NCBI RefSeq assembly: GCF_003001815.1 | Contig: NZ_PVMZ01000003.1 | Coordinates: forward strand, 62,001 to 126,000 | Source of the DNA: Actinoplanes italicus | Lineage (GTDB): Bacteria > Actinomycetota > Actinomycetes > Mycobacteriales > Micromonosporaceae | DNA: 64,000 bases | Reading direction: 5' to 3' | Shown here: piece by piece, positions 26,810-35,693 of the stretch | Layout: each line of letters starts with the position of its first letter | Numbering within the stretch: position 1 is the stretch's first letter | The notes under the pieces: generated by a model | What the model saw: only the letters and a program-made list of their open reading frames with translations | The model's database searches: none | What the model was told of the DNA's origin: nothing | Translations under genes and position numbers: made by a program

Positions 26810-27412
26810 CTAACGGCGTTTCAGGCCCAGCTGTTTGAGTTCCAGTTCGGCGAGGGCGGCGACCGCGTCCGAGTCGCCCGCACGCCAGCTCTGCGCGATG
26901 TCCGGGCCGAGCTTGGCCAGCCGGGTCAGCGGCTGGGTGGCCAGGGCCCGCAGCGCCAGCAGGTCCTGCCCGGCCGGGTCGTCGCGGACCGTCGCGGCGA
27001 CCGAGGCCCGGCGGATCCAGCCCAGCCGCCACGGCAACCAGAGAAAGAGGACCAGGGCCAGCGGTACGCCCACGGCGATCGCCGGCAGGATCAGCGCCAG
27101 CTGATGCACGAACTCCTGCTGCTGACGGCCGGCCTCGGCGATCGAGCGGGCGGCGTCCGCGGCGCCGTTGAACGGTTTGGTCAGCTCGTCGCCGACGATC
27201 GGGACCCGGCCGACCTTGCCGCCCGCGTCGGCGAGGTTGTCCGCGATGCCGCTGCCGGCGCCCTCCAGCTTCTGGCCGGGCACGGCGAGCTGCTCCACGA
27301 CGTCATGGATCCAGAGGGCGACCCTTATCCACAGGTACACCCAGATGACCACGAAGATGTCGGTGAGGAGTTGGCGAAGGGCGACCGGGACACGGTCCGC
27401 ATAGAACTTCAC
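26810..27412 (-). CDS. Membrane protein at the end of the zinc operon
   Basis: A 200-residue protein with two hydrophobic segments (about 18-38 and 108-130) separated by a helical region, and a helical C-terminal tail. I do not recognise the family with certainty; similar proteins are common in actinobacteria. It begins 4 bases after the zur stop in the same direction, so it is probably the last gene of the znu-smtB-zur message. There are few His or Cys residues, so it does not look like a zinc permease. Confidence 0.7.
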   Translation of the reverse strand: MKFYADRVPVALRQLLTDIFVVIWVYLWIRVALWIHDVVEQLAVPGQKLEGAGSGIADNLADAGGKVGRVPIVGDELTKPFNGAADAARSIAEAGRQQQEFVHQLALILPAIAVGVPLALVLFLWLPWRLGWIRRASVAATVRDDPAGQDLLALRALATQPLTRLAKLGPDIAQSWRAGDSDAVAALAELELKQLGLKRR

Positions 27413-27416
27413 ACGC

Positions 27417-27830
27417 TCAGCGTGGCAGTTGAGCCTTCGCGGCGCACTCCGGGCATGTCCCGAAGATCTCGAGAGTGTGCGAGACGTCGACGAAGCCGTG
27501 CTGACCGGCCATCTTGTCCGCCCACGACTCGACCGCAGGGCCGAGCACCTCGACGGTCCGCCCGCACGACCGGCACACCAGGTGGTGGTGGTGCCCCTGG
27601 CTGCAGCGCCGGTAGAGGTGCTCCCCGCCGGGCGGCCGCATGACGTCGATCTCGCCGGCGTCCGCGAGCCCCTGCAACGTCCGGTAGACGGTGGTCAGGC
27701 CGACGCGCTCACCCCGGTCACGCAACATGGCGTGCAGGTCCTGAGCACTGTGGAAGCCCTCGGTCTCGGCGAGGACGGCGCTCACCGCGCTGCGCTGCTT
27801 GGTGTTGCGGATCGTGTTCTCGGCGTTCAC
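27417..27830 (-). CDS. zur: Zinc uptake regulator Zur (Fur family)
   Basis: A 137-residue Fur-family repressor. The winged helix reads LTTVYRTLQGLADAGEIDVM, the His-rich metal site is GHHHHLVCRSCG, and structural zinc is held by CRSC and CPEC. Placement directly after smtB and the zinc ABC genes identifies it as Zur rather than iron Fur. The GTG at 27830 overlaps the smtB stop (GTGA), as in the smtB-zur operon of Mycobacterium. Confidence 0.92.
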   Translation of the reverse strand: MNAENTIRNTKQRSAVSAVLAETEGFHSAQDLHAMLRDRGERVGLTTVYRTLQGLADAGEIDVMRPPGGEHLYRRCSQGHHHHLVCRSCGRTVEVLGPAVESWADKMAGQHGFVDVSHTLEIFGTCPECAAKAQLPR

Positions 27831-28129
27831 TGTCGGCTCTCCCTGGCATGACTCACGGCGTCGGCGACGATGTGGGCGACGTGTTCGTCCACCAGGGAGT
27901 ATGCGATCTCCCGGCCCCGTCGCACACCCCGCACCACGCCGGCCCCGCGCAGCACACGCAGGTGCTGGGAGACCAGTGGCTGCGGGGCGCCGAGTTTCTC
28001 CACGAGATCGTGGACACAACGCTCGCCCAGTCCCAGTTCGACCACGATGGCGACACGGATCGGCGCGGACAGGGCACGCAGCAGTGCCCCCGCCGATTCG
28101 TACGCTTCGTAACCGGTGGTCGTCGTCAT
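27827..28129 (-). CDS. smtB: ArsR/SmtB-family metal sensor repressor
   Basis: A 100-residue winged-helix repressor with the ArsR recognition helix APQPLVSQHLRVLRGAGVV. The C-terminal helix DEHVAHIVADAVSHARE carries Asp/His/His residues at the spacing of the alpha5 zinc site in SmtB. It is coupled to zur. In mycobacteria the pair lets the cell sense both low and high zinc. Confidence 0.88.
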   Translation of the reverse strand: MTTTTGYEAYESAGALLRALSAPIRVAIVVELGLGERCVHDLVEKLGAPQPLVSQHLRVLRGAGVVRGVRRGREIAYSLVDEHVAHIVADAVSHARESRQ

Positions 28130-28159
28130 CGTTGCGCCAACGGTACAGGCAGGTGGCGG

Positions 28160-29026
28160 TCAGGCATGCAGCACGACATCCGGGGGCTCCGAGGTGGTCT
28201 GCGGGGTCTGCGGGCGGCGCAGCCGGTGCCGGATCGACGCGGTCACCGCGGTCGCCACGAAGACACCGAGGGCCAGCAGGACGGTGGTCGCGCCGGGTGC
28301 GGTGTCGGCCTCGGCCGAGACAAGGACACCCGCCCCGGCGGCGCCGACCCCGATCAGCATGGCGACCGTCATGGTGCTGACGAAACCGCGGGTGAGCTGC
28401 TGCGCGGCGGCCACCGGCACCACCATCAGGGCCGAGACCAGCAGCAATCCGACGGTACGCATGGCGATCGTCACGGTCACGGCGGTGGTCACCGCGAGCA
28501 GGATGTTGAGGGTCCGCACCGGCAGGCCGCTGACCCGCGCGTACTCCTCGTCGTTGCAGAGCGCGAAGAGCGCCGGCCGGAAGAACAGCATGGCGGCCAG
28601 CACAGTCACGCCCAGACCGCCGATCACCATGAGGTCGGTCGCCGAGGTGGTCAGCGGTGAACCGAAGAGGTATTGCATGAGGCTGCTGTTGCCGCTGCCG
28701 TCGGAGAGGCCGACCAGCAGCACGCCGCCGGCGATCCCGCCGTAGAAGAGCATGGCCAGGGCCAGGTCGCCGGAGGTGCGGCCGCGTTCCCGGACCAGCT
28801 CCACACCGACCGCGCCGATCGTCGCCACCACGATCGCGGAGAGCACCGGTTCGTTGCCGGTGAGCAGGCCGAGGCCGACACCGGTGAGGGCGACGTGGCC
28901 GATGCCGTCGCCGATCAGCGAGAGCCGGCGCTGCACCAGGTAGATGCCGAGCGCCGGGGCGGCCAGCCCGATGATCATGGCGGCGGCCAGGGCGCGCTGC
29001 ATGAACGGCAGCGTGAGCAGTTCCAT
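28160..29026 (-). CDS. znuB: Zinc ABC transporter permease ZnuB
   Basis: A 288-residue permease with about eight membrane segments and the family motifs MELLTLPFMQRALAAA at the start, LIGDGIGHVALTGVGLG and RTVGLLLVSALMVVPVAAA. It forms the zinc channel with the ZnuC ATPase. The ATG at 29026 shares one base with the znuC stop. A 30-base gap follows before smtB. Confidence 0.92.
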   Translation of the reverse strand: MELLTLPFMQRALAAAMIIGLAAPALGIYLVQRRLSLIGDGIGHVALTGVGLGLLTGNEPVLSAIVVATIGAVGVELVRERGRTSGDLALAMLFYGGIAGGVLLVGLSDGSGNSSLMQYLFGSPLTTSATDLMVIGGLGVTVLAAMLFFRPALFALCNDEEYARVSGLPVRTLNILLAVTTAVTVTIAMRTVGLLLVSALMVVPVAAAQQLTRGFVSTMTVAMLIGVGAAGAGVLVSAEADTAPGATTVLLALGVFVATAVTASIRHRLRRPQTPQTTSEPPDVVLHA

Positions 29027-29808
29027 CAGTACGCCTTCGTTCCCTCGGTCGGTGCCCACTCGCAGATGCCGGCCTTGAGTTCCTCGGCGTGCGGGTGCAG
29101 GTGCTCGTGATCGGGCTCGGCGTGGTGCCCGGCCGGCTCGGGAGGAGTCCCCTCGTACGCGATCCGCCCGTCGTGCACCACCACGGCCCGCCCGATCAGC
29201 GGCCGCAGCGGGCCCAGCTCGTGCAGGACCAGCAGGATCGTGCCGCCGTCACCGGCGAACCGGGTCAGCGCCGCGGCGAACGCCTCCTGGCTGGCCGCGT
29301 CCACACCGGCGTTCGGCTCGTCGAGCACCAGGAGGTCGGGCTTGCCGGCCAGCGCACGGGCGATCAGGGTGCGCTGCTGCTGACCGCCGGAGAGCGTCGT
29401 CACCGGGTCGTCGATGCGGTCCAGCAGCCCGACCGCTGTCAGCGCGTCGCGTACCGCGGCCCTGTCATTCGATCCTGGAAAGCGGAACACACCGCGCCGG
29501 GCCAGCCGGCCCGACGCGACGACCTCGCCGACCGTGGCCGGCACCCCGCTGCCGGCGCCCAGCCGCTGCGGCACGTAGCCGATCCGCGCCCACTGCCGGA
29601 ACCGCTTCTGCGGCGTCCCGAACAGTTCGATCGCACCGCCGCGCGACGGGACGAGGCCAAGGATCGTCCGGATCAGGGTGGATTTTCCGGAGCCGTTGGC
29701 GCCGAGGATCGCGACCACGTCGCCGGCCGCCACATCCAGCGACACGTCCCGGAGGATCTCGCGGCCGTCATAGCCGGCCGCGAGGTGACTGACCTCGACG
29801 ACGCTCAT
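29026..29808 (-). CDS. znuC: Zinc ABC transporter ATP-binding protein ZnuC
   Basis: A 260-residue ATPase with Walker A GANGSGKST, signature LSGGQQQRTLIA and Walker B LLVLDEPNAGVD. The C-terminal tail is His-rich (GHHAEPDHEHLHPHAEEL), as in other zinc ATPases, and may sense or buffer zinc. The ATG at 29808 (MSVVEVSHLAAGYDG) follows GGAGGTGAC. Confidence 0.93.
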   Translation of the reverse strand: MSVVEVSHLAAGYDGREILRDVSLDVAAGDVVAILGANGSGKSTLIRTILGLVPSRGGAIELFGTPQKRFRQWARIGYVPQRLGAGSGVPATVGEVVASGRLARRGVFRFPGSNDRAAVRDALTAVGLLDRIDDPVTTLSGGQQQRTLIARALAGKPDLLVLDEPNAGVDAASQEAFAAALTRFAGDGGTILLVLHELGPLRPLIGRAVVVHDGRIAYEGTPPEPAGHHAEPDHEHLHPHAEELKAGICEWAPTEGTKAY

Positions 29809-29881
29809 GCCGTCACCTCCGCTTCGCTCCGGCGCCGGCATGAGTTCGAACCTGAGCCTGATGGTTCACTCGCACGCTCGT

Positions 29882-30784
29882 TCATGAACACTCCAGGCCG
29901 AGTTTGAGCGCGGCCAGATTGGCGCGCATCACCGAGAAATAGTCCGCCGAGCCGTCGGCCAGCCCTTCGACCGGGTCGAGCACCGCGGTCTGCGCGCCGA
30001 CCTCCTTGGCGATCGTCTCAGCGACCTTGGGACTGACCAGCGTCTCGAAGAAGATCGTGGTGGTTCCGTGCTCCTTGGCCTCGGCGGCCACGGCGGCGAG
30101 CCGCTGCGGGGAGGGCTCGGTCTCCGGGTCGATGCCGGTGATGCCGATCTGGGTCAGCTCGTACCGGTCGGCGAGGTAGCCGAACGCGGTGTGGCTGGTG
30201 ACCAGTTCCCGGCGGGCGCAGTTCGCCAGGCCGGTCGTGAACTCGCCGTCCAGAGCGGTCAGCTCGGTGCGCAGCGTGGCGGCGCGGGCCGTGAAGTCGG
30301 CGGCGTGGGCCGGGTCGGCCTTGCCGAGGCGCTCGGCGACCTTGTCGGCGATCCCGGCCAGCCGGGTCGGGTCGAGCCAGACGTGCGGGTCGACGCCGGA
30401 GTGCTCCTCCTCGCCCTCGGCGTGCGCGTCGGCCTCCGTCGCGTTGATCGTCTCGACCGCGGTCGCGGCGTCGAAGGCGCGGTCCCCGCCGTTCTGCTTC
30501 ACCGCGTCGTCCACCGCGGGCTGGAAACCGGCCAGGTAGACGATCAGGCCGGCGTCGGAGACCTCGCCCACCTGGCGGGCGGTCAGCTCGACGTCGTGCG
30601 GCTCGGCACCCGGCTTGGTGAGGGTGGAGACGTCGACCGCGTCGCCGCCGACCCGCTCACTGACGAACTGGAGCGGATAGAACGCCGTGACGACCGGGAG
30701 CTTGCCGTCGGCGCCCGCGGGCTCGTCCCCGCAACCGGTGAGGGCGGTCAGCAGGAGCATGGCGGGAAGCAGGCGGCGCATCAT
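29882..30784 (-). CDS. znuA: Zinc ABC transporter substrate-binding lipoprotein ZnuA
   Basis: A 300-residue cluster A-I solute-binding protein. Lipobox LTGC puts the lipidated Cys at residue 18; metal-binding His residues lie in GAEPHDVEL, GVDPHVWLDP and VTSHTAFGYLA, with a short His/Glu loop DAHAEGEEEHSG and a closing Asp in the VLDPVEG region. There are two adjacent ATG codons at 30784 and 30781; I use the first. A Zur-type palindrome lies 22 bases upstream, so it should be induced when zinc is scarce. Confidence 0.93.
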   Translation of the reverse strand: MMRRLLPAMLLLTALTGCGDEPAGADGKLPVVTAFYPLQFVSERVGGDAVDVSTLTKPGAEPHDVELTARQVGEVSDAGLIVYLAGFQPAVDDAVKQNGGDRAFDAATAVETINATEADAHAEGEEEHSGVDPHVWLDPTRLAGIADKVAERLGKADPAHAADFTARAATLRTELTALDGEFTTGLANCARRELVTSHTAFGYLADRYELTQIGITGIDPETEPSPQRLAAVAAEAKEHGTTTIFFETLVSPKVAETIAKEVGAQTAVLDPVEGLADGSADYFSVMRANLAALKLGLECS

Positions 30785-30805
30785 GCCAGCAACTGTCGTC
30801 GATAA

Positions 30806-30820
30806 TGACAATGATTGTCA
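30806..30820 (-). promoter_or_regulatory. Zur-type operator
   Basis: TGACAATGATTGTCA is a perfect 7-1-7 palindrome resembling known actinobacterial Zur boxes (TGANAATNATTNTCA pattern), 22 bases upstream of znuA. Its minus-strand TTGACA may also be the promoter -35 box. Confidence 0.85.
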
Positions 30821-30833
30821 AAGCCGCATGGAT

Positions 30834-31082
30834 TCACAGCGTCTTCGACACCGCGGCTACGACCAGGAGAGTGATCAGGACCACCCGGACCACCCGCGTG
30901 ACCGGCGGCTGCACGGGCCACGTGGTGAACGTGAGCGTGCCCAGACCGGCGGCCAGCAGGCCGAGCAGCAGCGCGCCGACGATGCCCGGCAGGAAGAGCC
31001 CGGCCAGCAGTAAGGCCAGCGCCGCGACGAACGCGGTGGTCGGATTCACCCGGGCCAGCCGGTGCAGGAATGTGCGCGTCAT
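30834..31082 (-). CDS. Small two-segment membrane protein (DUF6703-like)
   Basis: An 82-residue protein: a basic start MTRTFLHRLARVNPTT followed by two or three hydrophobic segments separated by TWPVQPPVTRVVR. I recall an actinobacterial family called DUF6703 with this layout, but the match is from memory. Function unknown. It ends only 14 bases before the Zur box, so the znuA promoter region overlaps its 3' end. Confidence 0.65.
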   Translation of the reverse strand: MTRTFLHRLARVNPTTAFVAALALLLAGLFLPGIVGALLLGLLAAGLGTLTFTTWPVQPPVTRVVRVVLITLLVVAAVSKTL

Positions 31083-31100
31083 GACGCTCCCGTGTGTGCG

Positions 31101-31106
31101 TACCCT
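31101..31106 (+). promoter_or_regulatory. -10 box, probable leaderless promoter
   Basis: TACCCT lies six bases before the ATG at 31113 of the monooxygenase-domain gene; no ribosome-binding site is seen. Confidence 0.45.
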
Positions 31107-31112
31107 CATCAC

Positions 31113-31454
31113 ATGCTGGTGCTCAACCGCTTCTCCGTCCCCGCGGAAACGCAGGACGACTTCCAGGACCGCGCGCATGCCGCGCTCGGCGCCCTGTCCC
31201 GCACCCCCGGTTACCTCGCCGGCCGGCTCACCCGGGCCCTGGAGGACCCGACCGGCTGGACCCTGGTCACCGAATGGGAATCGGTCGGAGCCTACCGGCG
31301 CGCGCTCGGTGCCTTCGATGTGAAGGTGCACGCCACGCCGCTGCTCGCGCTCTCCCTCGACGAGCCGTCGGCGTTCGAGACGCTCGCCGCGGCCGAGCCG
31401 GGCGGGGACGTGGTGGTCACCGCGAGCGACCGGGCGGCCGAACCCTGGCGCTGA
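31113..31454 (+). CDS. Antibiotic-biosynthesis-monooxygenase (ABM) domain protein
   Basis: A 113-residue ferredoxin-like protein. MLVLNRFSVPAETQDDFQDRAHAALGALSRTPGYLAGRLTR has the spacing of ABM/heme-degrading monooxygenase-like proteins, and WTLVTEWESVGAYRRAL completes the domain. It is a single small domain, probably dimeric. Nothing in the sequence fixes the substrate; a heme- or quinone-related oxidation is typical. The ATG at 31113 agrees with a leaderless promoter. Confidence 0.75.
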   Translation: MLVLNRFSVPAETQDDFQDRAHAALGALSRTPGYLAGRLTRALEDPTGWTLVTEWESVGAYRRALGAFDVKVHATPLLALSLDEPSAFETLAAAEPGGDVVVTASDRAAEPWR

Positions 31455-31458
31455 ACAC

Positions 31459-31464
31459 TAAGCT
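31459..31464 (+). promoter_or_regulatory. -10 box, probable leaderless promoter
   Basis: TAAGCT lies six bases before the ATG at 31471. The same hexamer occurs before the lipoprotein gene at 33919. Confidence 0.5.
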
Positions 31465-31470
31465 CACAAC

Positions 31471-31965
31471 ATGAGTCTTCCTCCGCCCCCGCCGCCGGCC
31501 GGCCCGGGTGTGCACCCGCCGTTCCCGGCTCCTCCGGTCGAGGGACGTGGCAAGCGGGTCGGTACGAGTCTCGGCATCGCCGCCGGCATCGTCGTGCTGG
31601 TCTGCGGTGTCGGCTCGATCGCCGGGTTCGGGTTCCTGACCGCCTTCAACCGGGCGCTCGACGAGCAGGCCGACAGCGTCGTCTCGCGGTACCTGGACGA
31701 TCTTCAGGACCGCGACTTCGACGGGGCCTACCAGCAGCTGTGCCAGGACGCCAAGGACTCCGAGACCCTGGCCGACTACACCGAGCGGATGTCCGGGACC
31801 GAGCCGTTCGACTCGTACACGGTCGGTGATCTGTCGACGCTGGGTATGCGGCTCACGGTGCCGGTCGAGCTGACCTATCCCGACGGCGACCAGGTCAGCA
31901 TGGAAGCCGACCTCACGCAGAACCAGTCGACGGGCAAGTTCGAGGTGTGCGACCTCGGAGAGTAA
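31471..31965 (+). CDS. Membrane-anchored protein with Pro-rich N-terminus
   Basis: A 164-residue protein: a Pro-rich cytoplasmic tail (MSLPPPPPPAGPGVHPPFP), one transmembrane segment at about 35-57, then an extracellular NTF2/DUF4878-like domain (VSRYLDDLQDRDFDGAYQQLC) with two Cys residues that could form a disulfide. Function unknown. The domain assignment is by pattern only. Confidence 0.7.
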   Translation: MSLPPPPPPAGPGVHPPFPAPPVEGRGKRVGTSLGIAAGIVVLVCGVGSIAGFGFLTAFNRALDEQADSVVSRYLDDLQDRDFDGAYQQLCQDAKDSETLADYTERMSGTEPFDSYTVGDLSTLGMRLTVPVELTYPDGDQVSMEADLTQNQSTGKFEVCDLGE

Positions 31966-32033
31966 TCTCGCTCTTCGTCCTGTAACTCTTGATTTCCCCG
32001 CCGACACCCAGCCGGCGTAGGAGGAAACCGCAC

Positions 32034-33413
<1,380 letters not shown>

Positions 33414-33428
33414 CGGTTTTCGATTTCC

Positions 33429-33464
33429 CGAACCGGGGCATGGTCACGGTCATGCCCCGGTTCG
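33429..33464 (+). terminator. glyS terminator overlapping the next gene start
   Basis: CGAACCGGGGCATG (33429-33442) pairs perfectly over 14 bp with 33451-33464 around an 8-base loop, 15 bases after the glyS stop. Both candidate ATG codons of the following gene (33440 and 33452) lie inside the stem. Confidence 0.75.
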
Positions 33465-33883
33465 ATCGGCCGAGCAAGCCGTACGCCGTCTTCGTCGCGA
33501 TCTTCGGCCTGGCCCTGCTGGTCTTCGGAGTCGTTCAGGTGACCCGGCAGGACGGGTTCCACTGGTTCCTCGTGGTCTGGGTGCTGGTCGGCCTCGGCAT
33601 GATCGGTTACGTGCTGGCTCAGGGCTTCGGCCGCCGTCGGGACGCCCCCGTGGAGGACTCCGAACCCTTGGGCGTGCGACTCGCACGCAACCGGCCGCTC
33701 GCCGTGACCAGCGCGCTCGTCGGGCTCGGCGCCATCGTCTACGTCTCGATCCGGATGTCGGACGGCAAACCGCTCGGCTCCTGGCTCTTCTTCGCCCTCT
33801 TCGGCCTGGCCGCGATCGGCTTCAACCTGTGGTCCGCGTTCAGCCGGCGCGGATCCACCGGCACCGTCACCCGCCGGGACTGA
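33440..33883 (+). CDS. Hypothetical membrane protein
   Basis: A 147-residue protein with four predicted membrane segments (about 18-38, 45-65, 90-110, 118-138) and a basic C-terminus. No family recognised. The start is uncertain: ATG codons at 33440 and 33452 both sit in the glyS terminator hairpin, and neither has a ribosome-binding site. Translation may need melting of that hairpin, or a downstream non-ATG start. Confidence 0.65.
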   Translation: MVTVMPRFDRPSKPYAVFVAIFGLALLVFGVVQVTRQDGFHWFLVVWVLVGLGMIGYVLAQGFGRRRDAPVEDSEPLGVRLARNRPLAVTSALVGLGAIVYVSIRMSDGKPLGSWLFFALFGLAAIGFNLWSAFSRRGSTGTVTRRD

Positions 33884-33904
33884 GCCGCCGTTTCGAGGAG
33901 GACC

Positions 33905-33910
33905 TAAGCT
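33905..33910 (+). promoter_or_regulatory. -10 box, probable leaderless promoter
   Basis: TAAGCT lies eight bases before the ATG at 33919 of the lipoprotein gene. Confidence 0.45.
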
Positions 33911-33918
33911 TCCCGGTC

Positions 33919-34572
33919 ATGGCACCACGGGGAGCTTGGCTAATGGCAGTGCTGACGACGGTCGCGCTCGGTGGCTGCGCCGCCGAGGAACCGCCGCGGA
34001 TTCCACTGGGCGCGGCCCGGCCCGCGACGCCGATCACGCCGGCCGGGGAGCCGGACGGCACCGGGCTGCTCCCGATCGCGGACTGGCCCGCGGCGTGCGA
34101 CCTGCTTCCCGAGCCGGCGATCCGGGAGATCCTGCCTGCGGCGACCGTGGTGGAGATGAAGCGGGCCAGGCCGGTGTCCACCGGTTCCGTCCTCCCCGAT
34201 GACGCGGCGTGCCACATCGGCATCGACTTCTCCGGGGTCAAGCGGCCCGAGTCGGGCGCCTACCCCGCGTACATCCACGTCACGATCCGGGCGGCCGGGA
34301 CGCCCGAGGCGGCCCGTCGCGGCTATCGGGGCGGCGGAGAGGGCTGCTCGCCGGAGCTGCTTCAGGTGACAGGGCTGGACGACTGCGGCCGGGACGACGC
34401 CGGGTGGACGTTCCTCAAGGGCGGTATCGCCGGGGAACTCAGCGACGTCGCACCGGTCCTGAACAGCAACGTCCGCTTCGAGGGCCAGGAGGCGACGATG
34501 CCGGCCGAGCGGTTCTGGCGCGACACCGTCGAGACCGAGGTGCTGAAGGCCGTCGCCGCCCGTCTTCCCTGA
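33919..34572 (+). CDS. Hypothetical lipoprotein
   Basis: A 217-residue predicted lipoprotein with signal peptide and lipobox LGGC (Cys 20). The mature part resembles the DUF3558-type layout of actinobacterial lipoproteins: DWPAACDLLPEPAIREILPAA near the start, Cys residues in AACHIG, GCSPEL and DDCGRD, and a Thr/Glu-rich end. Function unknown; attached outside the membrane. The ATG at 33919 places the signal peptide correctly, whereas the frame is open further upstream only by overlap with the previous gene. Confidence 0.75.
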   Translation: MAPRGAWLMAVLTTVALGGCAAEEPPRIPLGAARPATPITPAGEPDGTGLLPIADWPAACDLLPEPAIREILPAATVVEMKRARPVSTGSVLPDDAACHIGIDFSGVKRPESGAYPAYIHVTIRAAGTPEAARRGYRGGGEGCSPELLQVTGLDDCGRDDAGWTFLKGGIAGELSDVAPVLNSNVRFEGQEATMPAERFWRDTVETEVLKAVAARLP

Positions 34573-34645
34573 CGGGCAGTCCTCCCTTCCGGGCTGCCTT
34601 CCCTGGCGGGCCGCTTTTCCTTGCGGGCCGCCTTCCCTGGCGGGC
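34565..34645. repeat. Imperfect short tandem repeats between convergent genes
   Basis: Three to four copies of a roughly 16-17 bp unit containing TTCCCTGGCGGGC fill the gap between the lipoprotein gene and the convergent XdhC-like gene. They could act as a GC-rich terminator, but no single clean hairpin dominates. Confidence 0.5.
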
Positions 34646-34646
34646 G

Positions 34647-35129
34647 TCAGAACTCGAAACCGCCGGGGCGGTGGTTGCGGTCGGCGATCAGTCCGGCGAG
34701 CACTGCCACGGCGATCTCCGGTGGGGTACGGCTACCGATGTTCAGCCCGACCGGCCGGTGCACCCGGCCGATCTCCTCCTCGGGCAGCCCCAGCTCGCGC
34801 AGCGCCGCCACGTGCGGGCCCTCGTGGCGCGGGTTGCCCACGATGCCGATCCATCGCGACTTCCCGGCCAGCGCCTCCTGGAGCAGCGTGCCGATCTCCG
34901 GCCGGTGGTGGTCGGTCAGCAGGATGTCGGTGTGCTCGTCGGGGTGGGCGGCCCACAGGTCGCTCACGTAGGTGTCGCCGTGCGGGCGGGGCGTCCCGCC
35001 GAGCCGTGACGGGTCCGGCTCCACCAGGACGGTCTGGAAGCCCAGCTCCACCCCGAACCGGGCCAGCATCTCCGCCGCCGGTGACTCGAAGACGGCGATC
35101 AGCCGCCGCGGGCTCAGCTCGTCGCTCAT
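34647..35129 (-). CDS. XdhC-like Rossmann-domain protein
   Basis: A 160-residue protein matching only the C-terminal Rossmann domain of XdhC/CoxI proteins, which insert the sulfurated molybdenum cofactor into xanthine-dehydrogenase-type enzymes. Seen are LIAVFESPAAEMLARFGVELGFQTVLVEPD, ILLTDHHRPEIGTLLQEAL, WIGIVGNPRH and the family ending LNIGSRTPPEIAVAVLAGLIA. The N-terminal XdhC part and any molybdo-enzyme are absent nearby. ATG at 35129. Confidence 0.8.
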   Translation of the reverse strand: MSDELSPRRLIAVFESPAAEMLARFGVELGFQTVLVEPDPSRLGGTPRPHGDTYVSDLWAAHPDEHTDILLTDHHRPEIGTLLQEALAGKSRWIGIVGNPRHEGPHVAALRELGLPEEEIGRVHRPVGLNIGSRTPPEIAVAVLAGLIADRNHRPGGFEF

Positions 35130-35200
35130 TCCGCCGACTGTGCCAGAACTCCGCCGGAAAAGCACTCGAACAGGTGTCACGGTTCACCTTGTCAAACCGC

Positions 35201-35206
35201 TATAGT
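35201..35206 (+). promoter_or_regulatory. -10 box upstream of the coiled-coil gene
   Basis: TATAGT lies about 65 bases before the TTG start at 35272, leaving a leader with a GGAGG site. No convincing -35 box is seen. Confidence 0.4.
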
Positions 35207-35271
35207 TCAGGCGCTAGCAAAGCTCAACGCCGGCGTCCCTGACCGGCTACCCTTCACCCCTGGAGGCACCG

Positions 35272-35643
35272 TTGCCCACTCTCGAAGAGCGCGTCACCCG
35301 ACTGGAGGCGGACATGGAGGAGCAGAAGAGGCTGCGCGCCGGCCAGGACGGCGACCTGTCCGACATCTCCCAGAAACTGCGAGCACAGGACCAGCTCTTG
35401 AAGGCCCCCGCGCAGACCCAGTCCGAGCACACCGCGACTCTGGCCCAGCACACCGCGACTCTGGCCCAGCACACCGCGACTCTGGCCCAGCACACCGCGA
35501 CTCTGGCCCAGCACACCGCGATCCTGGAGGATCACACGCAACGGTTCGAGCGTCTGGAAGGCAAGGTTGACGGTCTGAAAGACGGCATGGAACAGATCGT
35601 CGGGATGCTGGACACGTTGATCGAGCGCGAGAACGGCCGATAG
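35272..35643 (+). CDS. Coiled-coil protein with in-frame 21-bp tandem repeats
   Basis: A 123-residue, almost entirely helical protein. The start is a TTG at 35272, five bases after GGAGG. Heptad-like patterns run from LEERVTRLEADMEEQKRL to LEGKVDGLKDGMEQIVGMLDTLI. In the middle the heptad HTATLAQ is repeated four times exactly and once with changes (HTAILED), encoded by identical 21-bp units. No signal or membrane segment. It is probably an oligomerising or scaffold protein; function unknown. Confidence 0.75.
   Translation: MPTLEERVTRLEADMEEQKRLRAGQDGDLSDISQKLRAQDQLLKAPAQTQSEHTATLAQHTATLAQHTATLAQHTATLAQHTAILEDHTQRFERLEGKVDGLKDGMEQIVGMLDTLIERENGR
35428..35532 (+). repeat. 21-bp tandem repeat inside the coiled-coil gene
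   Basis: Units start at 35428, 35449, 35470 and 35491 and are identical; a fifth at 35512 diverges after 10 bases. Each unit is one coiled-coil heptad, so copy-number change would alter rod length without breaking the frame. Confidence 0.9.
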
Positions 35644-35693
35644 CCGAGCGGGCGATTCGGGGTCGCCGGGCCGGGCGTGTCACCCTAGAGCGC

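Noticed and set aside
35428-35532. 21-bp repeats as a CRISPR or iteron array
   Set aside because: The repeats are contiguous, in frame, and encode heptads of a coiled-coil protein.
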